A stretch of 64,000 bases of DNA from Pseudomonas sp. FP2196 (GCF_030687715.1 NZ_CP117445.1:3647501-3711500), one strand, 5' to 3'. Shown: positions 1 through 7,832, counted from the stretch's first letter. Numbers and translations: made by a program. Notes: generated from the sequence alone by a model not told the origin.

Positions 1-291
1 TTCTTGTTCATCCTCGCTGGCGGGCCGCTGGTGGAATCGACCCACAACGAATTGAGGTTCACCGCACCGCTGACCGCAATTACCGCTGCAGTGGTCGGGG
101 TAATTCTGAACCTCGCGTGCTTTTTCGCTTATCACGTGTTCTGGCCGAGCGGTTTCGCCGGGCAGCCGGATGTTTTTTCGATAGCGTTGGCAGTTATGGC
201 GGCGCTGGCGCTGTTCGTTTTCAAGCGCGGAGTGATTGAAGTGTTGATCGTTTGCGCCCTTGTCGGGCTGGGCTTTCATCTGCTGCGCTGA
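1..291 (+). CDS. chrA: Chromate transporter ChrA, C-terminal end (partial)
   Basis: Only the last 96 codons lie in the window; the reading frame is open at base 1, so the gene starts outside. The peptide contains the VESTHNELRFTAPLTAITAA segment followed by hydrophobic stretches, the pattern at the C-terminus of CHR-family chromate/sulfate antiporters, which export chromate across the inner membrane using about ten to twelve membrane helices. The final residues form two closely spaced membrane segments separated by a charged KRG turn. Family assignment is from recognition of this C-terminal signature; the substrate cannot be confirmed from the fragment. The stop at 289-291 is followed directly by a strong promoter reading the same way, so downstream genes probably do not depend on chrA transcription. 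Confidence 0.8.
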   Translation, partial: FLFILAGGPLVESTHNELRFTAPLTAITAAVVGVILNLACFFAYHVFWPSGFAGQPDVFSIALAVMAALALFVFKRGVIEVLIVCALVGLGFHLLR

Positions 292-324
292 GGACAGGCC
301 GTAGCACTGAGACTGAATCAATCG

Positions 325-354
325 TTTACACGCCCGAGGTTTGCCCCTTACTAT
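325..354 (+). promoter_or_regulatory. Sigma-70 type promoter of a leader transcript
   Basis: TTTACA at 325-330 and TACTAT at 349-354 are separated by 18 bases, a good match to the -35/-10 consensus. Transcription would begin near 361, immediately before the hairpin at 365-390 and the two tiny ORFs at 419-576. Confidence 0.55.
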
Positions 355-364
355 CCGGGCACAC

Positions 365-390
365 CGGTCGGCGGGTCAGCCCCGCCACCG
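365..390 (+). promoter_or_regulatory. GC-rich hairpin at 5' end of leader
   Basis: CGGT plus GGCGGG (365-368 and 370-375) pair with CCCGCC plus ACCG (381-390), giving a ten-base-pair stem with one bulged C at 369 and a five-base loop. It lies at the predicted transcript start and has no U-run, so it is more likely a 5' stabiliser or regulatory stem than a terminator. Confidence 0.45.
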
Positions 391-418
391 ACGTTTTCCG
401 CCAACGGAAACACGCGTT

Positions 419-496
419 ATGAGTACGTCACCACAACAACGAACATCGTTGAACGTCTCTGCACTGCGCGCCCTCTTTCACAGGGGCTGCGTATGA
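419..496 (+). CDS. Candidate leader peptide 1 (25 aa)
   Basis: ATG at 419 opens a 25-codon frame, MSTSPQQRTSLNV... ending HRGCV, preceded by a CCAACGGAAAC stretch that gives a weak GGAA ribosome binding site. Its TGA overlaps the ATG of the next tiny frame as ATGA (493-496), the arrangement of translational coupling. It is not hydrophobic and has no signal peptide, so a regulatory role in cis is more plausible than a stable product. I do not recognise the peptide. Too short for coding statistics; support comes from the promoter, position and overlap. Confidence 0.35.
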   Translation: MSTSPQQRTSLNVSALRALFHRGCV

Positions 497-576
497 ATCG
501 CATCGTCAATCTCCCCATGGCCCTGCGCCGCTCCAAGCTGCGTCACTCCGCACGCCCGCCGGATATCGCCTGCTGA
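493..576 (+). CDS. Candidate leader peptide 2 (27 aa), coupled to peptide 1
   Basis: A 27-codon frame beginning MNRIVNLPMALRRSK and ending RPPDIAC starts inside the stop codon of the preceding small frame (ATGA). It is rich in arginine and contains a Pro-Pro pair near its end, residues at which ribosomes can slow. A two-cistron mini-ORF leader ahead of structured RNA resembles the general logic of translation-sensing leaders such as mgtL, but the downstream gene here is a glutamine-synthetase homologue 270 bases away, so the regulated gene is uncertain. No identity is claimed. Confidence 0.35.
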   Translation: MNRIVNLPMALRRSKLRHSARPPDIAC

Positions 577-845
577 TTTCCTGATTACCGTCAGTCAACA
601 ACACAAACTGGATGATGACCTGTGACGAGGGAATTTATTCCCTATGCACTGCGTAGCAGTCACGCCTTTTGGGGGCCGCTTCGCGCCCCATCGGGGCGGT
701 GCGACGGTTCGCTGAATCCCCTCACCACAGGTTCATCGCCGCGTCTGACTGACGGAACACCTTTTTGAAATCCCTGCCAGGACGCCATCCATCGCGTCCG
801 GCCCGAATCTGCGCGCCTGTGCGGCGCCATCGTGAGTGATTGACC
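577..845 (+). other. Structured non-coding stretch upstream of the ligase gene
   Basis: About 270 bases without a convincing gene. It contains several short inverted repeats: AGGGAAT/ATTCCCT at 628-643 with a two-base loop, ACTGC/GCAGT near 647-660, and nested GGGGC/GCCCC arms around 673-700. It probably forms the remainder of the leader RNA described above and may hold the promoter of the ligase gene. No clear terminator with a T-run was seen. Confidence 0.3.
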
Positions 846-2210
846 ATGAAATTCGCAGCCATCGAAGACGCACGCCTGTTCCTTGAACAGAACCCCGATA
901 TCGACATGATCGAACTGTTCATTCTCGACGCCAACGGCGTGCCACGCGGCAAGCTGTTGCACCGTGAAGAACTGCTGGCCGTGTATGAAAGCGGCCGCCC
1001 GCTGCCCAGCACCATTCTCGGTCTGACCGTTCAGGGTGAGGACGTGGAAAACTCCGGTCTGGTGTGGGATGTCGGCGACATCGATTGTCGTGCCTATCCG
1101 CTGGAAGGCAGTCTCGTGCGCCTGCCGTGGAGGCAGATTCCGACTGCCGCCGTGCAGGTCAGCATGCACCCGACTGAGGGCATGCCGGCGAGCATCGCCG
1201 ACCCGCGCCATCTGCTGATCAAGGTGGTCGACGCGCTCAAGGCCGAAGGTTATTACCCGGTGATGGCTTGCGAGCTGGAGTTCTATCTGCTCGATGCCAA
1301 ACGCGATCACAACGGCCGCCCGCAACCGGCGCTGGATGCCGACGGCGGTCGACCGCGACACACCCAGGTTTACGGTTTGCGCGAGCTGGAGCAGATCGAA
1401 CCGTTCCTCGCCGACCTCTATAGCGCCTGCAAACTGCACGGTATTCCGGCGCGTACGGCCATCTCGGAATACGCGCCGGGGCAAGTGGAAATCACCCTCG
1501 AACACGGCGATGCGCTGGAGGCGATGGATCAGGCCGTGCGCTACAAACGATTGGTCAAAGCCGTGGCGCACAAGCACGGCATGCAGGCGACGTTCATGGC
1601 CAAGCCGTTCGATGATCTGGCGGGCACTGGCATGCACATGCACGTCAGCCTCGCCGACGCCGAAGGACGCAATCTGTTTGCCTCCGAAGACCCGGCCGGC
1701 ACGCCGCTGCTGCGCACGGCGATTGGCGGCATGCTCGCGTCGTTGCTTGATTCGCTGCTGCTGTTCTGCCCGAACGCGAACTCCTATCGCCGCTTTCAGG
1801 CCAACAGCTACGCACCTTTGGCGCCAACCTGGGGCGTCGACAACCGCACCGTCAGCCTGCGCGTGCCGGGCGGCCCGGCCAACACCCGACACATCGAACA
1901 CCGCATCTGCGGCGCCGACGCCAACCCGTATCTGGCGGCGGCAGCGATTCTTGCCGGCATTCATCGGGGTATTCGCGAGCACCTTGATCCGGGGGCGCCG
2001 GTCGAGGGCAATGGCTATGCGCAGGCCAAGGAACTGCTGCCGACCGATTGGCTGACATCGCTGCAGGCACTGGAAAATTCAGTGTGGGCGCGGGATGCCT
2101 TGGGGCAGGAATTTCTCGGGGTGTATCTGGCGGTGAAGCGTGCCGAGTATCGGCAGTTCATGGCTGAAGTGGGTGAGCAGGATTGGCGCTGGTACCTCAC
2201 CGAGGCCTAA
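846..2210 (+). CDS. Glutamine synthetase family protein, probable gamma-glutamylpolyamine (amine) synthetase
   Basis: A 454-residue GlnA-fold ligase of the type III / PuuA-like branch, which joins glutamate to an amine using ATP. Visible family features are the N-terminal FILDANGVPRGK segment, the ELEFYLL motif (metal ligands), GTGMHMHVSL in the active site, NSYRRFQANSYAP, and the IEHRICGADANPYL C-terminal motif. ATG at 846 is preferred over an upstream in-frame TTG at 840. It is followed after a REP element by a FAD amine oxidase, the same ligase-oxidase pairing as PuuA-PuuB, so the pair probably gamma-glutamylates and then oxidises an amine in the cytoplasm. The second ligase in this window (19535-20911) sits in the main polyamine locus, so this copy may prefer another amine such as a diamine or ethanolamine. 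Confidence 0.8.
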   Translation: MKFAAIEDARLFLEQNPDIDMIELFILDANGVPRGKLLHREELLAVYESGRPLPSTILGLTVQGEDVENSGLVWDVGDIDCRAYPLEGSLVRLPWRQIPTAAVQVSMHPTEGMPASIADPRHLLIKVVDALKAEGYYPVMACELEFYLLDAKRDHNGRPQPALDADGGRPRHTQVYGLRELEQIEPFLADLYSACKLHGIPARTAISEYAPGQVEITLEHGDALEAMDQAVRYKRLVKAVAHKHGMQATFMAKPFDDLAGTGMHMHVSLADAEGRNLFASEDPAGTPLLRTAIGGMLASLLDSLLLFCPNANSYRRFQANSYAPLAPTWGVDNRTVSLRVPGGPANTRHIEHRICGADANPYLAAAAILAGIHRGIREHLDPGAPVEGNGYAQAKELLPTDWLTSLQALENSVWARDALGQEFLGVYLAVKRAEYRQFMAEVGEQDWRWYLTEA

Positions 2211-2227
2211 GAACCCCACCGCTAAAT

Positions 2228-2321
2228 CCTGTGGGAGCTGGCTTGCCAGCGATGAGGCCGGCACTTTCAACTTTAATGGTGCCTGACACTCCGCTATCGC
2301 TGGCAAGCCAGCTCCCACAGG
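2228..2321. repeat. REP pair, GTGGGAGCTGGC type
   Basis: Two 26-base arms (2228-2253 and 2296-2321) are perfect inverted copies of the Pseudomonas REP core GTGGGAGCTGGCTTGCCAGC. It separates the ligase and oxidase genes and would form a large cruciform or stem in RNA. Confidence 0.9.
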
Positions 2322-2357
2322 GTTCTCGATTAGCCTTGAATATTTGTGGACACTGAC

Positions 2358-3641
2358 ATGACTGAACGCTGCAATTCCTACTACACCGCCACCCTCAACC
2401 AGGACACCGACTACCCGACCCTGCAAGGCCGGCACAAGGTCGATGTGGTGATCATCGGCGGCGGTTTCACCGGCGTCGCCACCGCTGTCGAGCTCGCCGA
2501 AAAAGGCCTGAAAGTCGCCATCGTCGAAAGCAACAAAATCGGCTGGGGCGCCACCGGGCGCAATGGCGGCCAGGTCACCGGCAGCCTTTCCGGCGATGGC
2601 GCGATGCGCAAACAGATGCGCCCGAAACTGGGTGATGAGGTCGACGATTTCATCTGGCATCTGCGCTGGCGCGGGCACGAAATCATCAAACAGCGCGTCG
2701 AGAAATACGGCATCGCCTGTGACCTCAAACACGGTCATCTGCACGCTGCGTACAAACCCAGCCACATGACCGGTCTGCGCAGCGATTACGAAGAAGCCGT
2801 GCGACGCGGACTGGGTGATGAAGTCAGCCTGCTCGACCGCAGCCAAGTGCGCGACCTGCTGCAAAGCGACCTCTACCACGGCGCGATCAAGAACACCCGC
2901 AACATGCACCTGCACCCGCTCAACCTGTGCATCGGCGAAGCGCGGGCGGCGGAAAGTCTCGGTGCGCTGATCTTCGAAAACAGCGAAGTGCTGGAGATCA
3001 TTCACGGCGATACGCCTGGGGTCAGAACCGCCCACGGCCAGATCGACGCCAATCAGGTAATGCTCGCCGGCGACGTCTACCACAAACTCGAACCGGGCCA
3101 GCTCAAGGGCAAGATCTTCCCGGCCATGGGCGGCATCGTCACCACCGCGCCGCTGGGCGATCTGGCAAAACAGATCAACCCCGAGGATCTGGCGGTGTAC
3201 GACTGCCGTTTCGTCCTCGACTACTACCGCCTCACCGCCGACGGCCGCTTGCTGTTCGGCGGCGGCGCCAACTACAGCGGCAAGGATTCACGCGACATCG
3301 CCGCCGAACTGCGCCCGTGCATCGAGCAGACCTTCCCGGCGCTCAAAGGCGTGCAGATCGATTACCAGTGGAGCTGCGCGATGGGCATTGTCATCAACCG
3401 CATTCCGCAACTGGGCAAACTCTCGGACAACGTCTGGTACTGCCAGGGTTACTCCGGGCATGGCATCGCCACCACGCACATCATGGGCGAAATCATGAGC
3501 CGGGCGATCACCGGGCAGATGGAGCAGTTCGATACGTTTGCGGCGTGCCAGCACATTCGCGTGCCGATGGGGGATTTGCTGGGTAACCCGTTATTGGCGG
3601 CGGGGATGTGGTACTACCAGATGCTTGAAAAATTGCGTTGA
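2358..3641 (+). CDS. FAD-dependent amine oxidoreductase (PuuB/DAO-like)
   Basis: A 427-residue flavoprotein of the DAO/glycine-oxidase-like family. The ADP-binding glycine motif VVIIGGGFTG is at residues 30-39, followed by ATGRNGGQ, the FAD-contact segment seen in gamma-glutamylputrescine oxidases; near the C-terminus are LLFGGGANYSG and CQGYSGHGIA. These enzymes oxidise gamma-glutamylated amines to aldehydes, releasing ammonia and hydrogen peroxide. ATG at 2358 is preceded by GTGGA as ribosome binding site. It follows the glutamine-synthetase homologue with a REP element between, and is paralogous to the oxidase at 16534-17817, with the same NSYYxAT N-terminus. Substrate is inferred from the pairing; no aldehyde dehydrogenase lies beside it. 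Confidence 0.8.
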   Translation: MTERCNSYYTATLNQDTDYPTLQGRHKVDVVIIGGGFTGVATAVELAEKGLKVAIVESNKIGWGATGRNGGQVTGSLSGDGAMRKQMRPKLGDEVDDFIWHLRWRGHEIIKQRVEKYGIACDLKHGHLHAAYKPSHMTGLRSDYEEAVRRGLGDEVSLLDRSQVRDLLQSDLYHGAIKNTRNMHLHPLNLCIGEARAAESLGALIFENSEVLEIIHGDTPGVRTAHGQIDANQVMLAGDVYHKLEPGQLKGKIFPAMGGIVTTAPLGDLAKQINPEDLAVYDCRFVLDYYRLTADGRLLFGGGANYSGKDSRDIAAELRPCIEQTFPALKGVQIDYQWSCAMGIVINRIPQLGKLSDNVWYCQGYSGHGIATTHIMGEIMSRAITGQMEQFDTFAACQHIRVPMGDLLGNPLLAAGMWYYQMLEKLR

Positions 3642-3648
3642 TTGCACT

Positions 3649-3724
3649 GGCCCTTTCGCGAGCAGGCTCGCTCCCACATTTGAAATGCACTCCAATGTGG
3701 GAGCGAGCCTGCTCGCGAAGAGGC
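3649..3724. repeat. REP pair, TCGCGAGCAGGCTCGCTCCC type
   Basis: Arms at 3655-3679 and 3695-3719 are inverted copies of the CGCGAGCAGGCTCGCTCCCAC core. It lies between the convergent ends of the oxidase and DeoR genes, where it could act as a transcription stop. Confidence 0.9.
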
Positions 3725-3744
3725 CGGCAGCATCAGTAAAAATC

Positions 3745-4530
3745 TCAATCAGGCAACTGCTCCACCTCAATTCCCAACCGCCGGTAATCCTCGACACTCC
3801 CCGACGCCAGATGCCGCTCGGTAATCAGCGTATGCACCCGCGTACACGGCGTCACCACAAACGGCTCAACCGCGCCCAGCTTGTCCGCCGTGGTCACTGC
3901 GATCACCTGCGCAGCACTTTCGAAGAGCGCCTGTTTCACCGGCACTTCATCGAAATACAGCGAACTCAGTCCCACCTCCGGATGAATCGCGCACACCCCG
4001 GTAAACAGCAGATCAGCCTTGATGCTTTGCAGCAGGCGCACAGTTTCGTGACCGCTGACCGACATGGTCGCCAGGTTCAACTGCCCGCCCGCCAGAATCA
4101 CCTTGATGCCATTGTATTCAGCGAGGGTGATGGCGGTCATCGGCGAAGTGGTGACGGCGGTAATGTTGATGTCGGTCGGCAACGAGCGCGCAATCTGCAA
4201 GGTGGTAGTGCCGGAATCGAACAGCACGATCTGACCGTCCTTCACCCGCCCGGCGGCGAGTTGCGCCAGACGGGTTTTCACCTCGTCGGTCTCACTGATC
4301 CGGGTGAAGTAATCCTTGCCGGTGTCTTTCGGCCTTGGTAAAGCGCCGCCGTGTACCCGTTGCACCAGGCCGGCATTATCCAGTTCGGCGAGGTCGCGGC
4401 GGATGGTGTCTTCGGACACGGCGAAATGCTGGCTCAACTCGGAAGCCATGACTTTACCGTCACGTTCGAGGATCAAGAGGATCTTCTGCCGACGCAGGGA
4501 TGGGAGTTCGGTGACCGAATGATCGCGCAT
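3745..4530 (-). CDS. DeoR/GlpR-family transcriptional regulator
   Basis: A 261-residue regulator with a DeoR winged helix-turn-helix at about residues 12-65 (RRQKILLILERDG..., VSEDTIRRDLAEL, VQRVHGGA) and a DeoRC sugar-phosphate-sensing domain containing ILFDSGTTTLQ-type phosphate contacts (VLFDSGTTTLQIA) and the VCAIHPEVGLSS segment. Start is set at ATG 4530, which has an AGGCAG ribosome binding site; an upstream extension has no DeoR homology. Proteins of this family usually repress sugar or glycerol-type catabolic genes and are released by a phosphorylated intermediate. It is convergent with the amine oxidase gene, and no sugar genes are adjacent, so its targets are unknown. Confidence 0.85.
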   Translation of the reverse strand: MRDHSVTELPSLRRQKILLILERDGKVMASELSQHFAVSEDTIRRDLAELDNAGLVQRVHGGALPRPKDTGKDYFTRISETDEVKTRLAQLAAGRVKDGQIVLFDSGTTTLQIARSLPTDINITAVTTSPMTAITLAEYNGIKVILAGGQLNLATMSVSGHETVRLLQSIKADLLFTGVCAIHPEVGLSSLYFDEVPVKQALFESAAQVIAVTTADKLGAVEPFVVTPCTRVHTLITERHLASGSVEDYRRLGIEVEQLPD

Positions 4531-4711
4531 GGTTCTGCCTGTTTGTGCTTGTAATTGCAGGTTTACGCCGAGACTAGCGAAAGCCTCGGGCAAACACAAA
4601 CGGGCGGGTATCAATTGTTTCGATCATTGGAATCAACAAGGCGAATTTTTCCTTTGCATTCAGCGTGTTCAGAATGGCCCCACTCTCCACAGGCTTCAGG
4701 ATGAACACCTT

Positions 4712-4780
4712 ATGAATATCAATTTCGCTTTCGCTTGCATGATCGTCGTGTCTTTCGCGATTGCTCTGGGTCACGCCTGA
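4712..4780 (+). CDS. Candidate small hydrophobic protein (22 aa)
   Basis: ATG at 4712, preceded by AGGATG at about nine bases, opens a 22-residue frame MNINFAFACMIVVSFAIALG then HA. It would form a single membrane-spanning helix. It sits in the gap between the DeoR and LysR-remnant genes and reads away from both promoters. I do not recognise it; length is too short for confident prediction, but the composition is that of real single-helix microproteins. Confidence 0.3.
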   Translation: MNINFAFACMIVVSFAIALGHA

Positions 4781-4783
4781 CGG

Positions 4784-5374
4784 TTAAATCGACGCCGCCA
4801 GATGCTCGCGAAACCACTTGTGCGCGGGATCACGGTGCAGTCGCTCGCCCCAGAACATCGCCATTTCGTAGCCCGGCACCTGCAGCGGTGCTTCGACCAC
4901 TTGCAATGCCGGGTGACCGCGCACCAGCCGTGACGGCAGCATCGCCACCAGATCGGTGCTCGCCAGCACCGACATGACCATCAAAAAGTGCGGCACCGAC
5001 AGCACCACTTTGCGCGACAGTCCCCTATCGGCCAGCACCTTGTCAGTCACCCCGAAAAAGCCCCCGCCTTCCCGCGACACCATCACGTGTTCCAGCGCGC
5101 AGAATTCCTCGCGGCTCGGTTTGTCCTTCAAACGCGGATGGCCGAGACGACCGGCCAACACATAGCGCTCGGTAAACAGCGCCCGTTGATGCAGATCCAG
5201 CGGCGCGTCTTCGGTGATGTGCAGCGCCAGATCGAACACGCCCTGCTCCGCTTGCTTGACCAATTGCGCTGGCATCAGGTCTATAACCGCCAGTCGAGTA
5301 CCCGGTGCCTGCGCACGCAAACCACTCAGGGCTGGCAGGAGAACGGTGGATTCGCCGTAATCGGTCACATGGAT
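4784..5374 (-). pseudogene. LysR-family regulator, 5'-truncated remnant (effector domain only)
   Basis: The frame encodes about 196 residues that match the ligand-binding half of a LysR regulator, beginning IHVTDYGESTVLLPAL and running through HVMVSREGGGFFGVTD to the end. The N-terminal helix-turn-helix (about 90-100 residues) is missing. The open frame continues upstream to 5554, but that extension reads antisense to another gene fragment on the plus strand and has no LysR character. Without a DNA-binding domain it cannot act as a normal LysR regulator. The break at about 5366-5378 coincides with the break of the neighbouring reductase remnant, so one deletion probably created both. A short translated product from an internal start cannot be excluded. 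Confidence 0.75.
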
Positions 5375-5548
5375 GAAGCGCGGTATGCCGAGACGACTGA
5401 TGAACTGGGACGGCGTCTGGATGAGTTGTGGAGCACGCGGCCCATTGCGTTTCGGCAGCAGAATGCAGGGGATTACGAGATTCCGGCGTTGACGCTCAAA
5501 GATGCCATTGCCCCGGACAGTGAAGGTTTCGCCGCACACATTCGTTAA
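5366..5548 (+). pseudogene. NAD(P)H-dependent quinone/flavin oxidoreductase, C-terminal remnant
   Basis: On the plus strand the frame HMDEARYAETTDELGRRL ... PIAFRQQNAGDYEIPALTLK ... FAAHIR ending TAA at 5546-5548 matches the last 60 or so residues of flavodoxin-fold NAD(P)H oxidoreductases (about 220-230 residues). The conserved GDYEIPALTL element is distinctive. The rest of the gene is absent: upstream of about 5366 the sequence becomes antisense LysR. LysR regulators are commonly divergent from such reductases, so the ancestral pair was probably lysR (minus) and reductase (plus), with the shared promoter and both 5' halves deleted. It is non-functional as it stands. Confidence 0.7.
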
Positions 5549-5553
5549 GCCCA

Positions 5554-5631
5554 AAAAGATCGCCGCCTGCGGCAGCGCCTACAGGGGGTACGCAATCCCA
5601 ATGCAGGAGCTGCCGCAGGCGGCGATCTTTT
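5554..5631. repeat. REP pair, GATCGC...GGCAGC type
   Basis: AAAGATCGCCGCCTGCGGCAGC at the left is inverted at 5609-5630. It lies between convergent genes, after the reductase remnant. Confidence 0.85.
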
Positions 5632-5635
5632 GATC

Positions 5636-6157
5636 TTAATCAGCAACCACCACCCGCGCCTTGCGCACAAACAACGCATGAGCCTTGTCCCAAAAGTTGC
5701 CGCCGAGCACAAAAAAGCTGCCCACAAACATCAAATCCCCAAGCAATTGCAACTGCCACAAATTGGGTCGCAACCCCGGCCAGAAATTATCGAAATACGG
5801 TTCCAGAAATGAGGTGAGCAACGGCAGGCAAAACATCACCACGCCCACTCGGTGCCGCATCGGTGAGACTTCGGCGACAGGCGTCGGCAGCAACCCCGAG
5901 ACATGCCGGCCAATGGTGCGTTTGAGTTCAGCGAACCCGGCCTTGCCCATCACCGCGATCACCACCAGCAACAGCACTTTGTTGCTGATGAACAGCACGC
6001 CGGTCAGCGCAGCGACTTTCGAGCCGGGTACATCGAGGGCCGCGGCCAGCGGCACCAGTAGCCACGAGCCAAGCATCAGGCAGATGATCCCGACGCCGAC
6101 TTTGAAGCGCCAGGTGGCAGCGGGGGCCGGGGTCACCGGATCTTGGGCAGTTTCCAT
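5636..6157 (-). CDS. Small inner-membrane protein, transporter-suffix-domain type
   Basis: A 173-residue protein with a short charged N-terminus (METAQDPVTP) and four predicted membrane helices: about residues 18-40, 48-72, 105-123 and 135-155. It resembles the family annotated as transporter suffix domain-containing protein, found alone or at the end of transporters; no biochemical role is established. ATG at 6157 is chosen because the upstream extension is unlike a protein start and overlaps the neighbouring promoter. It is divergent from the efflux operon beginning at 6279, so the 120-base interval probably holds both promoters. Confidence 0.6.
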   Translation of the reverse strand: METAQDPVTPAPAATWRFKVGVGIICLMLGSWLLVPLAAALDVPGSKVAALTGVLFISNKVLLLVVIAVMGKAGFAELKRTIGRHVSGLLPTPVAEVSPMRHRVGVVMFCLPLLTSFLEPYFDNFWPGLRPNLWQLQLLGDLMFVGSFFVLGGNFWDKAHALFVRKARVVVAD

Positions 6158-6278
6158 GGTCTCGTACCTGTTTGGGTGGGGTGCTGATGCCTGCAAAGCG
6201 TAGCAGCAGATTCGCCCGAACAATTTGCAATTTGCCGTCTATGCTCCACTGATATTTGCGGGTCAGGGACATAACGCA

Positions 6279-7832
6279 ATGCCACCAACGACAGCCCTGC
6301 TGACACGGCCCGGATACCTGTTGTTGCTTGGCGCCTTGAGTTTCAGTGGCTGCGTTCGTCTGGGGCCGGACTTTGAGCCTCCCGCCGAGACGTGGAGCAA
6401 GCAATGGAACAGCCCGGCGCTGGAACAAGCCAGCACACGGGCCAACCAACCGGATCTGCGCCAGTGGTGGCAGGTGTTTGCAGACCCGGTACTTGATCGC
6501 CTGATCAGCGAAGCCGATGCGCACAATAGCAGTCTGAAAATCGCCGGCCTGCGCGTACTCGAAGCCCGCGCACAACTGGGCATCGCCGAAAGCGGGCGCT
6601 ATCCGCAACTTCAACAGGTCGGTGTCGATAGCCTGTACGTTGATCGCCATCAATCTGGCGGCAACAACCCGCAGGATCTGCATTTCTGGCAACACAGCGC
6701 GGCGTTCGATGTCGGTTGGGAGCTGGATTTCTGGGGTCGTTTCAGCCGTGCCATCGAGTCGTCCGACGCCAGCTACTTCGCCGCGCAGGCCAATTACGAA
6801 GACGCCCTCGTGCTGCTGCGCGCGCAAGTCGCCGACACCTATTTCTCCCTGCGCACCACCGAAGCGCGGCTGCGCGTCGCCCGGGAGAACGCTGTCCAGC
6901 AGAAGCGCAATTTCGAAATCACCGAAAAACTCTTCAACAGCGGCCAGACGGCCGAACTCGACCTGCAACAGGCGAAAACCCAGTACCTCGGCACGCTCAG
7001 CAGCATCCCCGCATTCGAAGACCAAGTCCTGCGCACCCGCAACGCTTTGGCGGTATTAGTCGGCCAGCCGCCCGGTGGCGCGGCGTTGCTGGCCGAACAA
7101 CCGGGGCTGATTCCCTTGCTGGATCGCGCCGTGCTGCAAGACGTGCCGGCCAATCTGCTGCTGCGCCGCCCGGATGTACGCGCGGCAGAACTGAATGTCG
7201 CTGCGCAATCGGCGCTGGTCGGTGTCGCCGAAACCGATCTGTATCCGTCGCTGACCTTGCTCGGCAGCATCGTCTGGTCCACCGATTCTCTCAGCGCCAC
7301 GCCGCGCAGCCTCGACCTGATTGGTGGCCCGAGCTTGCGCTGGAACATTTTCGATTACGGCCGCATCCGCAACAACATACGGGTGCAGGACGCGCGTTTG
7401 CAGCAGTTGATCGAAGCCTATCGCGACAAGGTACGCCAAGCCGCGCGCGAGGCTGACGACGCCGCCAGCGGCTTGAGCAAAGCGCTGGAGCGCGAACGCA
7501 TTCTGCGCGAGGCCGAAGGCGCAGCGCGGCGTTCGCTGGTGCTGGCCAACACCCAATACCGCGAAGGTTATTCCGACTTTCAGCGGGTGCTCGACGCGCA
7601 ACGCGCCCTGCTCGAATTGCAAGACAACTATCTGGTCAGCCGCAGCAACGCCGTGAGCAATCTGATCGCCCTGTACAAAGCCCTCGGCGGTGGCTGGCAA
7701 AGCACCGCGCCACAGGTCGATGAGCCGACACGGCAACAGATGCAACAACGCACTCATTGGGGCGATTTGCTCAACGCGCCGCCCGCCCAACCGGCGTATC
7801 CCCTCCCATCGCAGGTAACCCGTTATGACTGA
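6279..7832 (+). CDS. Outer membrane efflux lipoprotein (OprM/NodT, TolC superfamily)
   Basis: A 517-residue outer membrane factor. It has a lipoprotein signal with lipobox FSGC at about residue 25, then the RLGPDFEPP start typical of NodT-type factors, and two TolC repeats marked by WWQVFADPVLDRLI, FDVGWELDFWGRF and the second-half PDVRAAELNVAAQSA, LRWNIFDYGRIRNNI segments. It should trimerise into an outer membrane channel with a periplasmic alpha-barrel. It is the first gene of a three-gene operon; its stop overlaps the start of the HlyD gene by eight bases, and that gene overlaps the DUF2955 pump gene. The ribosome binding site AGGGA lies nine bases before ATG 6279. Substrate cannot be told from sequence; related AaeAB/FUSC systems export aromatic acids. 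Confidence 0.9.
   Translation: MPPTTALLTRPGYLLLLGALSFSGCVRLGPDFEPPAETWSKQWNSPALEQASTRANQPDLRQWWQVFADPVLDRLISEADAHNSSLKIAGLRVLEARAQLGIAESGRYPQLQQVGVDSLYVDRHQSGGNNPQDLHFWQHSAAFDVGWELDFWGRFSRAIESSDASYFAAQANYEDALVLLRAQVADTYFSLRTTEARLRVARENAVQQKRNFEITEKLFNSGQTAELDLQQAKTQYLGTLSSIPAFEDQVLRTRNALAVLVGQPPGGAALLAEQPGLIPLLDRAVLQDVPANLLLRRPDVRAAELNVAAQSALVGVAETDLYPSLTLLGSIVWSTDSLSATPRSLDLIGGPSLRWNIFDYGRIRNNIRVQDARLQQLIEAYRDKVRQAAREADDAASGLSKALERERILREAEGAARRSLVLANTQYREGYSDFQRVLDAQRALLELQDNYLVSRSNAVSNLIALYKALGGGWQSTAPQVDEPTRQQMQQRTHWGDLLNAPPAQPAYPLPSQVTRYD

Noticed and set aside
660..1982. Long open frame on the minus strand opposite the first ligase gene
   Set aside because: It mirrors the codon phase of the ligase gene on the plus strand, has no known domain or ribosome binding site, and the plus-strand frame encodes a recognisable enzyme.
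5375..5554. N-terminal 60 residues of the LysR frame
   Set aside because: They are antisense to a recognisable reductase tail and have no helix-turn-helix; not part of a functional regulator.
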